Below are positions 25,756-34,521 of a stretch of DNA of 53,734 bases, in pieces; positions within the stretch are counted from its first letter, which is position 1, and the number at the start of each line of letters is the position of its first letter. The translations under genes were made by a program, and so were the position numbers. The stretch is from an uncultured Sterolibacterium sp. Lineage in GTDB: Bacteria > Pseudomonadota > Gammaproteobacteria > Burkholderiales > Rhodocyclaceae. Below the pieces are notes generated by a model, which saw nothing but the letters and a program-made list of their open reading frames with translations, was not told where the DNA came from and did not search any database. The DNA lies in contig CAILCO010000110.1 in the NCBI GenBank assembly GCA_903832735.1, forward strand, positions 1-53,734. The letters are read 5' to 3'.

Positions 25756-26865
25756 ATGAGTCATCCTGATGGATACGCCAAGCGGTACCTGAGACATTCT
25801 CGCGGCATCTGCCGCCGGCTGTTTTGCGCTGTGTTTTATGCTCTCGCGGCGCTGCTCCTGTGCCTGCCGCCGGTGCTCGCGCAGAGCGCGGCAGCCGCCA
25901 GGAACGATGCGCTGTATCTCTATCGTGGCGCCGATCGCAATCAACGGTTGCTGGAGAGGGCCAGACAGGAAGGCACGCTGACCCTCTACACGTCGCTCGC
26001 GACCACGGAATCGAGGCCGCTGGCGGCGGCATTCGAGAAGAAGTACGGGATCAAGGTCGAACTCTGGCGCGCTATCAGCGACAAGGTGGTGCAGCGGACG
26101 GTTACCGAGGGCCAGGCCAGGCGCCATGTCGTCGATGTGATCGAGACCAACGGCCCCGAGGTCGAGATGATCGCGCGGGAGAAACTGCTCTCGGAGTTCT
26201 ACAGCCCCTATCTGGCCGACTTGCCGCCGGGCGCCGTCGCGCCGAGCCGCCTGTGGGTCAATGACCGGCTGGAGCTTTACGTCGTGGCCTTCAACACCAA
26301 CAAGGTCAAACGCGAAGAACTGCCCAAGCATTTCGAGGGCTTCCTCGATCCGAAATGGAAGGGCCGGCTGGGTATCGAGGCGACGGATTCCGAGTGGATG
26401 GGGGCGATCGTCAAAAAACTCGGCAACGAGCGGGGCATGAAGCTGTTCGAGAAGCTCTCGGAGTTGCGCCCCGATGTCCGCACCGGGCATATCCTGCTCG
26501 CCGAGATGGTCGCCGCGGGCGAGGTGCCGGTGGCACTCTCGGCCTATCATGCCAACGCCGAATCGTTGAAGCGGCGCGGCGGGCCGATCGACTGGCTGCC
26601 GATCGAACCGGTGGTCGGTCGGCCTCAGGCGATCGGTCTGGCGAAAAATGCGCCGCATCCGAATGCCGCCCTGCTGTTCACCGATTTTGTCCTGTCGCCG
26701 GAGGGGCAGGGCCTGTTCAACACCATGGGCCGGGTGCCGGTCAGTCTGAAGGTGGCCAGCAATCTGCACAGTTTTCCCTACACCCTGATCGACCCGGCCA
26801 CGGTGCTCGATGAAAGCGGCAAATGGGAAAAGATCTGGAATCAGCTGTTCCTCAGAAAACAATAA
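25756..26865 (+). CDS. Fbp/2-aminoethylphosphonate-type ABC substrate-binding protein 1
   Basis: A 369-residue periplasmic binding protein of extracellular family 1. The leader is long (RRLFCAVFYALAALLLCLPP), then GADRNQRLLERARQEGTLTL, VIETNGPEVE, LDPKWKGRLGIEATDSEWMG and APHPNAALLFTDFVLSPEGQ. The start is ATG 25756, with GGAG upstream, not the in-frame ATG at 25702. It is one of three close paralogs (also 37929 and 39577). The family includes Fe(III), phosphonate and polyamine binders; the ligand here is unknown. The IclR gene follows 11 bp later, so regulator and sensor of the substrate travel together. Confidence 0.88.
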   Translation: MSHPDGYAKRYLRHSRGICRRLFCAVFYALAALLLCLPPVLAQSAAAARNDALYLYRGADRNQRLLERARQEGTLTLYTSLATTESRPLAAAFEKKYGIKVELWRAISDKVVQRTVTEGQARRHVVDVIETNGPEVEMIAREKLLSEFYSPYLADLPPGAVAPSRLWVNDRLELYVVAFNTNKVKREELPKHFEGFLDPKWKGRLGIEATDSEWMGAIVKKLGNERGMKLFEKLSELRPDVRTGHILLAEMVAAGEVPVALSAYHANAESLKRRGGPIDWLPIEPVVGRPQAIGLAKNAPHPNAALLFTDFVLSPEGQGLFNTMGRVPVSLKVASNLHSFPYTLIDPATVLDESGKWEKIWNQLFLRKQ

Positions 26866-26876
26866 AGGAGCCCTCC

Positions 26877-27683
26877 ATGACGGGTAAAGCCAAGCCGGTG
26901 AAAGCGAAGACGCGACTGTCCTCGGTGGCCAACGCGATTCGTCTGATCAAGGTGTTTTCCGACGACGAGTACGAAATCGGCATCAGCGATCTGGGCAAGC
27001 GGCTGATCCTGCCCAAGAGCACCGTGCATCGCCTCGCCAGCACGCTGATCGAGGCGGGGATGCTGGAGCAGAACGGTGAAACCGGAAAATACCGGCTGGG
27101 TCTGGCGGTCTTCGAGATGGGTGCGCTGGTCCGGCGGAAGATGGATTTTTCCAGCGAGGCCAAGCCCTTCCTGATGGAGTTGCGCGAGAAGACCGGCGAA
27201 ACCGTGCATTTGGCGATACTCGATCAAGGCAGCATCGTCTACATCAATATTCTCGAGAGCAAGCAGGCGATACGCATGACCCTGGAGGTCGGGGTGAGGA
27301 AGGCCGCCTATACGACGGCGGCGGGCAAGGCGATGCTGGCGTTTCAGGGCGCCGAGGCGCTGGCCGCGATGCTCAAAGCCGGGTTGAAGGAGCGGACGGC
27401 CAACACCATCGTCGATCCCGAAGCTTTTCTCCACGAGCTCGCGGGCATCAAGAGCCGCGGCTACGCCACCGCCGACGAGGAAAACGAACTCGGCGTGCGC
27501 AGCCTGGCGGCGCCGGTGCGCGACAGTTCGGGCAACGTGATTGCCGCGACGAGCATCGCCGGGCCGGCGCAACGCCTGACCAAGAAGGTCCTGGCTTCCT
27601 TCGCCCCGGATGTCATCAACGCCGCCGACGCCATCTCGCGGCGCCTGGGCTTTCACCCTGCGCGTTCGGCGCGCTTCTCGTGA
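26877..27683 (+). CDS. IclR-family transcriptional regulator
   Basis: A 268-residue regulator. The N-terminal winged helix (about 18-80) reads VANAIRLIKVFSDDEYEIGI, then LPKSTVHRLASTLIEAGMLE. The effector domain (about 95-255) has VHLAILDQGSIVYINILESK, AYTTAAGKAMLAF, YATADEENELGVRSLAAPVR and AATSIAGPAQRL. IclR proteins bind palindromes with TTCC/GGAA-type arms, matching the 17-bp sites upstream of five units in this region. AAAGGAG precedes the ATG at 26877. Its stop overlaps the start of the reductase (TGATG). It is the only plausible local regulator of the island. Confidence 0.93.
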   Translation: MTGKAKPVKAKTRLSSVANAIRLIKVFSDDEYEIGISDLGKRLILPKSTVHRLASTLIEAGMLEQNGETGKYRLGLAVFEMGALVRRKMDFSSEAKPFLMELREKTGETVHLAILDQGSIVYINILESKQAIRMTLEVGVRKAAYTTAAGKAMLAFQGAEALAAMLKAGLKERTANTIVDPEAFLHELAGIKSRGYATADEENELGVRSLAAPVRDSSGNVIAATSIAGPAQRLTKKVLASFAPDVINAADAISRRLGFHPARSARFS

Positions 27684-28735
27684 TGGGCGATGCAGCGACG
27701 TACCAGATAACGCTCGCCGGCAGCGAGCAGCAGTACCCCTGCGCCGCGGACGACACCCTGCTGCGCGCCGCCCTGCGGGCCGGCATCGGCATGCCCTACG
27801 AGTGCAATGTGGGCTCCTGCGGCACCTGCAAGGTCGAGCTGGTCGAGGGCGCGGTCGACTCCAACTGGCCGGAGGCGCCGGGGCTCTCCGAGCGCGACCG
27901 CGGCCGCAAGCGGGTGCTCGGCTGCCAGTCGCGGCCGAGCGCGGACTGCGTCATCAAGGCGCGCACTGCGCCCCAGTACCAGAGCAGCTGCCGGCCGCAA
28001 CGAGTGGCCGCGAGTCTGCGCCTCTGCCGCGACCTGACCCACGACATACGCGAATTCCGCTTTCAGCTGGCGCATCCGGTGAGCTTTCTGCCCGGCCAGT
28101 ACGCTCTGCTCAGCCTGCCCGGCGTCTCGGGGCCGCGCGCCTATTCGCTGGCCAACATCGACCTGGGCGACGGCGACTGGCAGTTTCAGATCAAGCGCAC
28201 GCCGGACGGCGCCGGAACAAAGGCGCTGTTCGACCGGCTCGACGTCGGCGCCACGGTGCACATCGACGGTCCCTACGGCCTGGCTTATCTGCGCCGCGAC
28301 TGCCGCCGCGATATCGTCTGCATCGCCGGCGGCTCCGGCCTCGCGCCGGTGCTCTCGATCGCCCGAGGCGTGGCCGCGGATGCCGCGATGGCGGCGGTCA
28401 AGGTGCACCTCTTCTACGGCGGCCGCGGCGCCCGCGATATCTGCGGCGAACGCGAGCTGCAGGCGCTGCCCGGCTACGGCGAGCGGTTCTTCTATCATCC
28501 AATCATTTCGCTGCCGGACTCTCAGCCGGACTCTCAGCCAAACTCCCAACCCGGAGCAGCGTGGTCCGGCAAGGTCGGCTTCGTCCATGAACTGGCGCTA
28601 GAGGTGATGGGCCCGTCGCTGCCCGACCACGAGATTTATTTCGCCGGCCCGCCGGCCATGGCGCAGGCGGTGCAGGCGATGCTGATGGCCGCAAACGTGC
28701 CCGGCGAGCAGGTGCATTTCGACGCCTTTTATTGA
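27683..28735 (+). CDS. [2Fe-2S] ferredoxin-NAD(P)H reductase (oxygenase reductase type)
   Basis: A 350-residue electron-transfer protein like the reductases of soluble diiron and ring-hydroxylating oxygenases. The N-terminal plant-type ferredoxin has Cys41, 46 and 49 (ECNVGSCGTCKVE) and Cys81 (LGCQSRPSAD). The flavin domain has RAYSLANIDLG, the NAD domain has IAGGSGLAPVLSIAR, and the terminus is HFDAFY. A three-copy PDSQ-type insert interrupts the NAD domain. The ATG 27683 overlaps the IclR stop. Its oxygenase partner is not in the window; a cupin dioxygenase would not normally need it, so it may serve the EutA-linked enzyme or another oxygenase. Confidence 0.9.
   Translation: MGDAATYQITLAGSEQQYPCAADDTLLRAALRAGIGMPYECNVGSCGTCKVELVEGAVDSNWPEAPGLSERDRGRKRVLGCQSRPSADCVIKARTAPQYQSSCRPQRVAASLRLCRDLTHDIREFRFQLAHPVSFLPGQYALLSLPGVSGPRAYSLANIDLGDGDWQFQIKRTPDGAGTKALFDRLDVGATVHIDGPYGLAYLRRDCRRDIVCIAGGSGLAPVLSIARGVAADAAMAAVKVHLFYGGRGARDICGERELQALPGYGERFFYHPIISLPDSQPDSQPNSQPGAAWSGKVGFVHELALEVMGPSLPDHEIYFAGPPAMAQAVQAMLMAANVPGEQVHFDAFY
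28514..28549 (+). repeat. Three tandem 12-bp repeats inside the reductase gene
   Basis: CCGGACTCTCAG occurs twice exactly (28514-28525, 28526-28537) and once changed (CCAAACTCCCAA, 28538-28549), encoding PDSQ-PDSQ-PNSQ. It is a 12-residue low-complexity insert in the NAD domain, prone to copy-number change by slippage. Confidence 0.8.
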
Positions 28736-28753
28736 ACCAAGAAAAAGCATTTG

Positions 28754-28848
28754 CACCACCAAGGACACCAAGAGATTCAAAATCAAAATCCAGAAGGGTA
28801 GTTTCTTGAATTCCGGTTTTCTTGGTGTCCTTGGTGTTCTTGGTGGTG
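28754..28848. repeat. CACCAAG-type inverted repeat, copy 1
   Basis: Left arm 28754-28773 (CACCACCAAGGACACCAAGA) and right arm 28820-28848 (CTTGGTG units every 9 bp) can fold into a long hairpin between the reductase and the second EutA-like gene. A second copy is at 40669-40752. The 9-bp unit CACCAAGNN is an intergenic repeat of unknown role; transcription through it would give a stable stem that may split the operon. Confidence 0.8.
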
Positions 28849-28901
28849 AATGCCTTTAAGAATTTAAGTTGAACATAGCCAACGTCACACTGGAACAAAC
28901 C

Positions 28902-30644
28902 ATGTCAGACTCGCAGGATCAGCCCTCTAAGCGCCGTCATCAACTGCTCGACCATCAGTACGGCGAGGAATTCAATCACGTCCATGAGGACGGCGACGAC
29001 GCCGACCACGACCACGACGACTTCGAGGCCGCCGACGGCGCGCTCGAGGACAACCCGGTGTGGCAGCAGGATCATGTCTCGCTCACCAGCGTCGGCATCG
29101 ACATCGGCTCGTCCGGCACCCAGGTGATCTTCTCGCGGATCAAGCTGCGGCGCATGGGCGAGGACCTGTCGAGCCGCTATTTCGTCGTCGCGCGCGAAAC
29201 CCTGTTCCAGTCGCCGGTGGCGCTGACGCCATACCAGAGCGAGACGCGTATCGACGAAGCCGGCTTGGGCAGGATCATCGACCAGGCCTATCAGGACGCC
29301 GGCTTGCACCCCGACGATATCGACAGCGGCGCGGTGATCCTGACCGGCGAAGCCCTGCGCCGGGAGAACGCCCAGGGCATCGCCGCGGTGCTCGCCGAGC
29401 AGGGCGGCGAGTTCGTCTGCGCCGCCGCCGGCCATCACATGGAGGCCATGCTCGCGGCTTACGGTTCCGGGGCGGCGCGGGTCTCACACGATTCAGGCAA
29501 ACGCGTGCTCAACATCGATATTGGCGGCGGCACCACCAAGCTGGCGATCGTCGAGGGCGGCAAGGTCCGCGGCACCGCCGCGCTGCATATCGGCGGCCGG
29601 CTGCAGGTGGTCGATGCCCAGGACCGCATCGTCCGCCTCGATCCGGCCGGCGCCTATCTGGCCCATGAGGCGGGTTACGTCTGGCAACTCGGCGATCAGG
29701 CGGCGCAGGTGGCGCTACAGGCCGTTGCCGACTGGATGGCCGGCGCCTTGATCGAGGCGATCACCTCGACGCACTTGCCCTCGGCCATCGAAGCCCTGTA
29801 CCTGACCGATCCGCTGGCCGATTTCGGACCCATCGAGGGGGTGATGTTTTCCGGCGGCGTGGGCGAGTATGTTTATGGCCGGGAGACGCGCGACTTCGGC
29901 GACATGGGCCGCCTGCTGGGCACGGCCCTGCGCCGCAGGATAGATCACGGCGAACTGCCTTGGCCGTTGTTGCCGGCCGGGGAATGCATCCGCGCCACGG
30001 CGCTGGGCGCCTCCGAATACTCGGTGCAACTGTCCGGCAACACCACCTTCATCTCCAATCCGGGCAAGCTCCTGCCGCGGCGCAACCTGCAGGTGCTGCA
30101 GCCGGCCTACGACTGTTCCGGGCAGATCGATCCGGAGGGACTGGCGCAGGCGATACGCGGCCACTTCAAGGCTTTCGACCTGGTCGAGGGCGAGACCGAA
30201 GTCGCCCTGGCCTTCCGCTGGAGCGGTGCGCCCGCGTATCCGCGCGTCGCCGCCTTCGCCGCCGGCATCGTCGCCGCGATGCGCAACAGCCTGGCGCGCA
30301 AGTTGCCGCTGTACTTGATACTCGACGGCGATCTGGCGCATACCCTGGGTACCCTGTTGCGCGAGGAAATGGCCGTCGACAGCGAAATCCTGGTGATCGA
30401 CGGGATCGTCCTGTGGGATTTCGACTATATCGACCTGGGCCGCATCCGCATGCCTTCGCAAACCGTGCCGGTGACCGTCAAGTCGCTGGTCTTCAGCCAG
30501 GATCCGCGCACGCCGCTGGGCAATTCGCGGCGCGACCTGAAGTACCGTCCGCATGTCCCCGGTCACGAGCACGGCCATGAGCATGAGCATGGCCACGGCG
30601 CGGGCCAGCACCACCACGGTCCGGCTGCGCAGTACAAGGTCTGA
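28902..30644 (+). CDS. EutA-like reactivating factor 2 with His-rich ends
   Basis: A 580-residue paralog of the EutA-like protein at 23120. The core has VGIDIGSSGTQVIFSR, LNIDIGGGTTKLAIVEGG, FSGGVGEYVYGRETRDFGDM and NPGKLLPRRNLQVLQPAY, all in EutA order. It is longer than a standard EutA (about 470) because of an acidic/His N-terminus (HVHEDGDDADHDHDD, near residues 25-42) and a His-rich tail (HEHGHEHEHGHGAGQHHH), both likely to bind metal ions. I chose ATG 28902 over a TTG at 28869. No ammonia-lyase gene is nearby. The ABC transporter operon promoter follows immediately. Confidence 0.85.
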   Translation: MSDSQDQPSKRRHQLLDHQYGEEFNHVHEDGDDADHDHDDFEAADGALEDNPVWQQDHVSLTSVGIDIGSSGTQVIFSRIKLRRMGEDLSSRYFVVARETLFQSPVALTPYQSETRIDEAGLGRIIDQAYQDAGLHPDDIDSGAVILTGEALRRENAQGIAAVLAEQGGEFVCAAAGHHMEAMLAAYGSGAARVSHDSGKRVLNIDIGGGTTKLAIVEGGKVRGTAALHIGGRLQVVDAQDRIVRLDPAGAYLAHEAGYVWQLGDQAAQVALQAVADWMAGALIEAITSTHLPSAIEALYLTDPLADFGPIEGVMFSGGVGEYVYGRETRDFGDMGRLLGTALRRRIDHGELPWPLLPAGECIRATALGASEYSVQLSGNTTFISNPGKLLPRRNLQVLQPAYDCSGQIDPEGLAQAIRGHFKAFDLVEGETEVALAFRWSGAPAYPRVAAFAAGIVAAMRNSLARKLPLYLILDGDLAHTLGTLLREEMAVDSEILVIDGIVLWDFDYIDLGRIRMPSQTVPVTVKSLVFSQDPRTPLGNSRRDLKYRPHVPGHEHGHEHEHGHGAGQHHHGPAAQYKV

Positions 30645-30650
30645 TTCCGC

Positions 30651-30679
30651 TTGACATCGCGGCGCTGGAAAGGTAACTT
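30651..30679 (+). promoter_or_regulatory. Sigma-70 promoter for the ABC transporter operon
   Basis: TTGACA (30651-30656), 17-bp spacer, TAACTT (30674-30679). The perfect -35 hexamer lies just after the stop of the EutA-like gene and upstream of operator site 4. Confidence 0.6.
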
Positions 30680-30704
30680 CAGCCGTCTTTCTATGTAGAC
30701 CGGT

Positions 30705-30721
30705 GGTCCGTATAGCGGAAC
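30705..30721. promoter_or_regulatory. IclR-type operator candidate, site 4
   Basis: GGTCCGTATAGCGGAAC, a 17-bp member of the series, starting 26 bp after the -10 box of the ABC promoter. It shares the CCGTATA core with site 1. Confidence 0.65.
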
Positions 30722-30813
30722 AATAGGTTTGAAGCAAGAAATGGCTTGAAGCAAGAATTACCGGCCTGCCGCGAAGACAGCGGGACGAACGAAGAATCTG
30801 GAGACGCCCGTAC

Positions 30814-32553
30814 ATGGAAGCTGTTGGACAATTGCCGGCTACGACATCGCCCAAGGGCTGGCGCGAGTTCGATTTCAAATGGTTGATCATCGGCGTGAGC
30901 GTGTTGGTGGTCACCTATCTGGCCCTGATGCCGCTCGGCTTCCTGCTCTGGCAGAGTTTCTTCACGCCGCAGACCGCCACCAAGGCGGCGGTGTTTACCT
31001 TCGACAACTACATCACCGCCTATTCCAGCAGCGAAACGCTGAAGCTGTTCCTGAGTTCGGTGACCTTCGCCACCGGCACCTCGATCTTCTCCTTCACCGT
31101 CGGCACGGCGCTGGCCTGGATGAACGAGCGCACCAACACGCCGCTGAAGCCGCTGTTCTTCGCGCTGTCGATCATTCCCCTGATCATTCCCGGGGTGCTG
31201 TTCACCGTCGCCTGGATCCTGCTCGCCAGCCCGAAGATAGGCATCGTCAATCTGCTGCTCCAGGGCTTCTTCAACACCGACTACGTCTTCGTCAATATCT
31301 ATTCGATCTGGGGCATGATCTGGGTCGATGGCCTGCATTACTCGTCGATGGCCTTCCTGATCATGAGCGCGGCCTTCCGCTCGATGGATCCCTCGCTCGA
31401 GGAGTCGGCGATGATGAGCGGCGCCAGCGTGCCGCAGATCGCCTGGCACATCACCCTGAAACTGACCTGGCCGGCGATTTTCGCCACCATCCTGATCCTC
31501 TTCGTGCGCTCCATAGAATCCTTCGAGGTGCCGGCCCTGCTCGGCCTGCCGGTGGGAATCCAGGTGTTCACCTCGTCGATCTACGAGGCCATCCACCAGT
31601 ACCCGAGCAAGATCGGCCTGGCCTCGTCGTACGCGGTGACGCTGTTGTGCATCACCACCGTCGGCATCTACTTCCAGTCGAAACTGTCCAGCCAGGGCAG
31701 CAAGTACTCGACCGTGACCGGCAAGGGCTTCCGCCCGCGGGCGATGGACCTGGGCCGTTGGCGTTATGTCACGGCGAGCATCTTCCTGCTGTATTTCTCG
31801 CTGATCGTGGTCCTGCCCTTCCTGGTGCTGCTCTGGTCCTCGCTGCAGAAGTTCTACAGCGTGCCGTCGATGGAGGCGTTGCACAACCTGAACTTCGACG
31901 CCTATACCTTCATCCTCACCTATCCGACACTGATCAGCGCGGTGCTGAACAGCCTGTGGCTGGCGCTCGGCTGCGCCACCCTGGTGATGCTGCTGACCTC
32001 GGTGATCTGCTGGATCGTGGTCAAGACCAAGCTGCCTGGGCGCTGGCTGCTCGACAACCTGGCTTCCCTGCCGATGGTCTTTCCCGGCCTGGTGCTGGGC
32101 CTGGCGATCATGATCTTCTATCTCAACGTCGATGTCGGCATCTACGGCACGATGTGGATTCTGTTCATCGCCTATGTCACGCGCTTCATGCCCTACGGCC
32201 TGCGCTACAACACCACCTCGATGCTGCAGATCCACAAGGAGCTGGAAGAATCGGCGGCGATGAGCGGCGCGTCCTGGGGCACCACTTTCTGGCGGATCAT
32301 CTTGCCCCTGCTCAAGCCGGGCCTCCTGGCCGGCTGGATCTACATCGTCATCGTTTCGATCCGCGAGTTGTCGACGTCGATCCTGCTCTACAGCCCGGGC
32401 ACCGAAGTGGTCTCGGTGCTGATCTGGGAACTTTGGGAAAATGGCCAGTATGTCGAACTGTCGGCGCTCGGCGTGATGTTCATCCTGGCCCTGTTCATGC
32501 TGGTGTTGCTGGCCCAGTTCGTCGGCAAAAAATTCGGCGTCAAGGAAGATTAG
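30814..32553 (+). CDS. ABC transporter permease, fused two-domain Fbp/PhnU type
   Basis: A 579-residue inner-membrane permease with two homologous halves and about 12 hydrophobic segments. Each half has an EAA-type coupling loop: LEESAMMSGASVPQIAWHIT near residue 199 and LEESAAMSGASWGTTFWRII near 478. This fused form is usual for Fe(III) (FbpB-like), thiamine (ThiP) and 2-aminoethylphosphonate importers. It precedes the ATPase gene by 190 bp. The three family-1 binding proteins in this island are its likely partners. Start ATG 30814 has GGAG upstream. Confidence 0.92.
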   Translation: MEAVGQLPATTSPKGWREFDFKWLIIGVSVLVVTYLALMPLGFLLWQSFFTPQTATKAAVFTFDNYITAYSSSETLKLFLSSVTFATGTSIFSFTVGTALAWMNERTNTPLKPLFFALSIIPLIIPGVLFTVAWILLASPKIGIVNLLLQGFFNTDYVFVNIYSIWGMIWVDGLHYSSMAFLIMSAAFRSMDPSLEESAMMSGASVPQIAWHITLKLTWPAIFATILILFVRSIESFEVPALLGLPVGIQVFTSSIYEAIHQYPSKIGLASSYAVTLLCITTVGIYFQSKLSSQGSKYSTVTGKGFRPRAMDLGRWRYVTASIFLLYFSLIVVLPFLVLLWSSLQKFYSVPSMEALHNLNFDAYTFILTYPTLISAVLNSLWLALGCATLVMLLTSVICWIVVKTKLPGRWLLDNLASLPMVFPGLVLGLAIMIFYLNVDVGIYGTMWILFIAYVTRFMPYGLRYNTTSMLQIHKELEESAAMSGASWGTTFWRIILPLLKPGLLAGWIYIVIVSIRELSTSILLYSPGTEVVSVLIWELWENGQYVELSALGVMFILALFMLVLLAQFVGKKFGVKED

Positions 32554-32742
32554 GGTGAAATATCTGGCCAAGCGCGCCGTGTCATTTCCGAGCAAAGCGA
32601 GCTGGATAGTAGCCACCCCGCGAGGGGAGGACGGGAGGGGCGGGCCGATCTGCCCGCTTCTGAGGTGTTACGAAGATCCGCCTATTCATGATACAGCGTG
32701 GCTCATCGGAGCCATGAAAGTTAGCGTGGGAGGAGTCACCGC

Positions 32743-33867
32743 ATGTTGAACGTCAATGCCCTGTACACGGAATACCCGAACGACAAGGGCGAAATCGTCA
32801 AGGCCGCGCAGAACGTCAGCTTCGAGGTGCCGGAGGGAAAACTGTTCACCCTGTTGGGACCCAGCGGCTGCGGCAAGACCACCACCCTGCGCTCGATCGC
32901 CGGTCTGGAACGGCCGCGCTCCGGCGAGATCAGCGTCGATGGCGTCGCCGTGTATTCGTCGGAGAAGGGGATATTTCTCGCGCCGAACAAACGCAATTTC
33001 GGCATGGTGTTCCAGTCCTACGCGATCTGGCCGCACATGAACGTGTTCCAGAACGCCGCGTTTCCCCTTCAGGTCGGCGCGCGCAAATACGGCAAGAAAG
33101 AAATCGCAGAGAAGGTCATGCGCGTCCTGACCGCGGTCGGCCTCGATCAGTACGCCGATCGCGAGGCCACCAAGATGTCCGGCGGCCAGCAGCAGAGGCT
33201 GGCGCTGGCCCGGGCGCTGGTGATGGAGCCGAAGCTGCTGCTGCTCGACGAGCCGCTGTCGAATCTCGACGCCAAGCTGCGCGAGCGGATGCGCTTCGAA
33301 TTGAAGCGGATGCAGCGCGAGCTCGGCCTGACCACGGTCTATGTCACCCACGACCAAGGCGAAGCGCTGGCGCTGTCCCATGAAATCGCCGTGATGAGCG
33401 CCGGCCATGTCGTCCAGATCGGCTCGCCGCGCGACATCTACGAGCGCCCGCGGAACAAGTTCGTCGCCGATTTCGTCGGCCTGACGAACTTCCTCGACGC
33501 CACGGTCGTGGCGGCGGATGCCGCCCATGACGACGGCTACCGGGTCAATTCCTGTATCGGGCCTTTGAGCGTCACCTCGATGGACCAGTTCGCCAAAGGC
33601 GACGAGGTCCTGGTCTCGGTGCGCCCGGAAGATATCGAACTTTACGAACAGCGGCCCGAGGGACCGAACGTCATCGAAGGCAAGGTCGATTTCAAGGTTT
33701 TCCTCGGCGAGTACATGGATTATCAGATCATGATCGGCGAGCGGCAGGTGCTCGCGCGCATCCATCCCTCGTTCAAGTCCCCGGTCGGCGATACCGTTTA
33801 CCTGCGTATGGATCCCAAGAAGTGCATCACCATACAAGACAACACTCAATATCGGAAGGCTGCCTGA
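32743..33867 (+). CDS. ABC transporter ATP-binding protein (Fbp/Pot type)
   Basis: A 374-residue importer ATPase: Walker A GPSGCGKTT, Q-loop FQSYAIWPHMNVFQN, signature MSGGQQQRLALARAL, Walker [13 protein letters not shown], switch His in YVTHDQGEAL, then a C-terminal TOBE regulatory domain (about 290-370, VSVRPEDIELYEQ). It works with the permease at 30814. The 190-bp gap before it holds only a short GCGGGC/GCCCGC stem near 32640-32657. The ATG has GGAGGAG upstream. A small cupin gene follows after 2 bp, so transport and cupin genes form one unit. Confidence 0.93.
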   Translation: MLNVNALYTEYPNDKGEIVKAAQNVSFEVPEGKLFTLLGPSGCGKTTTLRSIAGLERPRSGEISVDGVAVYSSEKGIFLAPNKRNFGMVFQSYAIWPHMNVFQNAAFPLQVGARKYGKKEIAEKVMRVLTAVGLDQYADREATKMSGGQQQRLALARALVMEPKLLLLDEPLSNLDAKLRERMRFELKRMQRELGLTTVYVTHDQGEALALSHEIAVMSAGHVVQIGSPRDIYERPRNKFVADFVGLTNFLDATVVAADAAHDDGYRVNSCIGPLSVTSMDQFAKGDEVLVSVRPEDIELYEQRPEGPNVIEGKVDFKVFLGEYMDYQIMIGERQVLARIHPSFKSPVGDTVYLRMDPKKCITIQDNTQYRKAA

Positions 33868-33869
33868 TC

Positions 33870-34424
33870 ATGACCCAAGATGCCCTGTACCACAGCAAGA
33901 AGGATAGAGTTTTCGTTCGCGCCATCGCCGGCGCCTACAACCTCAAGGACGAACTGGCCCGGCTGCGCGCGCAGCCCAGGGTGCGCAAAGCATCCGAGAT
34001 CAAGTTTGTCGACGGACCGCAGGCCTACAGCCGGCACTATGTCGAACCGAAGGACGGGATCACCCAGACCTTCCACCTGCACCTCGAGGAGTACGGCCCC
34101 GGCGGCAAGTCGCAGAAGCACGGCCACGTCAATGAAGCGGCCTTCTACATTCTCGACGGCAAGGGCTACGAGGTCCATGACGGAATACGCTACGACTGGA
34201 ACGCCGGCGACGTCGCCATCGTGCACAACAACTGCGTCCATCAGCACTTCAATGCCGACACGGCGAAGCCGGCGCGAGCCCTGGTGATCAAGACCAAGCC
34301 GATGTACCTGTTCATGAACATGCTGTTCCAGTATCAGGTGGAGCCGCGCGAACCCAAGGCGGCGCCGGGCGGCGAAGATTTCGTGGTGCGCAGCGCAGAA
34401 GTGAATTTCAACCACGCCGAATAG
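33870..34424 (+). CDS. Single-domain cupin protein A
   Basis: A 184-residue single cupin. The metal motif is complete: HGHVNEAAFYILDGKGYEVH (HxH and Glu) with a later His in NNCVHQHFN. It begins YHSKKDRVFVRAIAGAYNLK, and this opening is shared with the paralog at 39027 (HYTSKKDRVFLRGIAGHYNL). A metal-dependent oxygenase, isomerase or binding role are all possible; the substrate is unknown. It starts 2 bp after the ABC ATPase. The ATG at 33870 is supported by homology to the paralog rather than by a strong ribosome site. Confidence 0.85.
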   Translation: MTQDALYHSKKDRVFVRAIAGAYNLKDELARLRAQPRVRKASEIKFVDGPQAYSRHYVEPKDGITQTFHLHLEEYGPGGKSQKHGHVNEAAFYILDGKGYEVHDGIRYDWNAGDVAIVHNNCVHQHFNADTAKPARALVIKTKPMYLFMNMLFQYQVEPREPKAAPGGEDFVVRSAEVNFNHAE

Positions 34425-34453
34425 CGGCAAGTCATGCTGCCATTGGTGGGTGG

Positions 34454-34471
34454 GTCGGGCTTTGGCCCGAC
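34454..34471. other. Short perfect hairpin between cupin genes
   Basis: GTCGGGC (34454-34460), loop TTTG, GCCCGAC (34465-34471). There is no T-run, so it may stabilise mRNA or attenuate rather than terminate. Confidence 0.4.
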
Positions 34472-34521
34472 TATCGGCCTAGGCGGCGAAGAGCGACGAA
34501 TTACCGGAAAGGAGTAATAAC

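Noticed and set aside
23120-30644. EutA-like proteins as HyuA hydantoinases or acetone carboxylase subunits
   Set aside because: Motif order (DIGS, DIGGGT, FSGGV-EY, then the PL-NV/P-RNLQV segment) and length fit EutA, and the HyuB-type partner is missing.
30691-32616. Long open frame on the reverse strand opposite the ABC permease
   Set aside because: It is a compositional shadow: high G+C third positions on the forward gene remove stops on the opposite strand. The protein is low-complexity (Gln/Arg/His rich) with no domain, while the forward frame is a clear permease.
32640-32657. Terminator between ABC permease and ATPase
   Set aside because: GCGGGC-N6-GCCCGC is only a 6-bp stem without a T-run, and the two genes need coexpression.
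32555-32749. 64-codon frame between permease and ATPase genes
   Set aside because: Translation looks random, and a ribosome site just before 32743 belongs to the ATPase.
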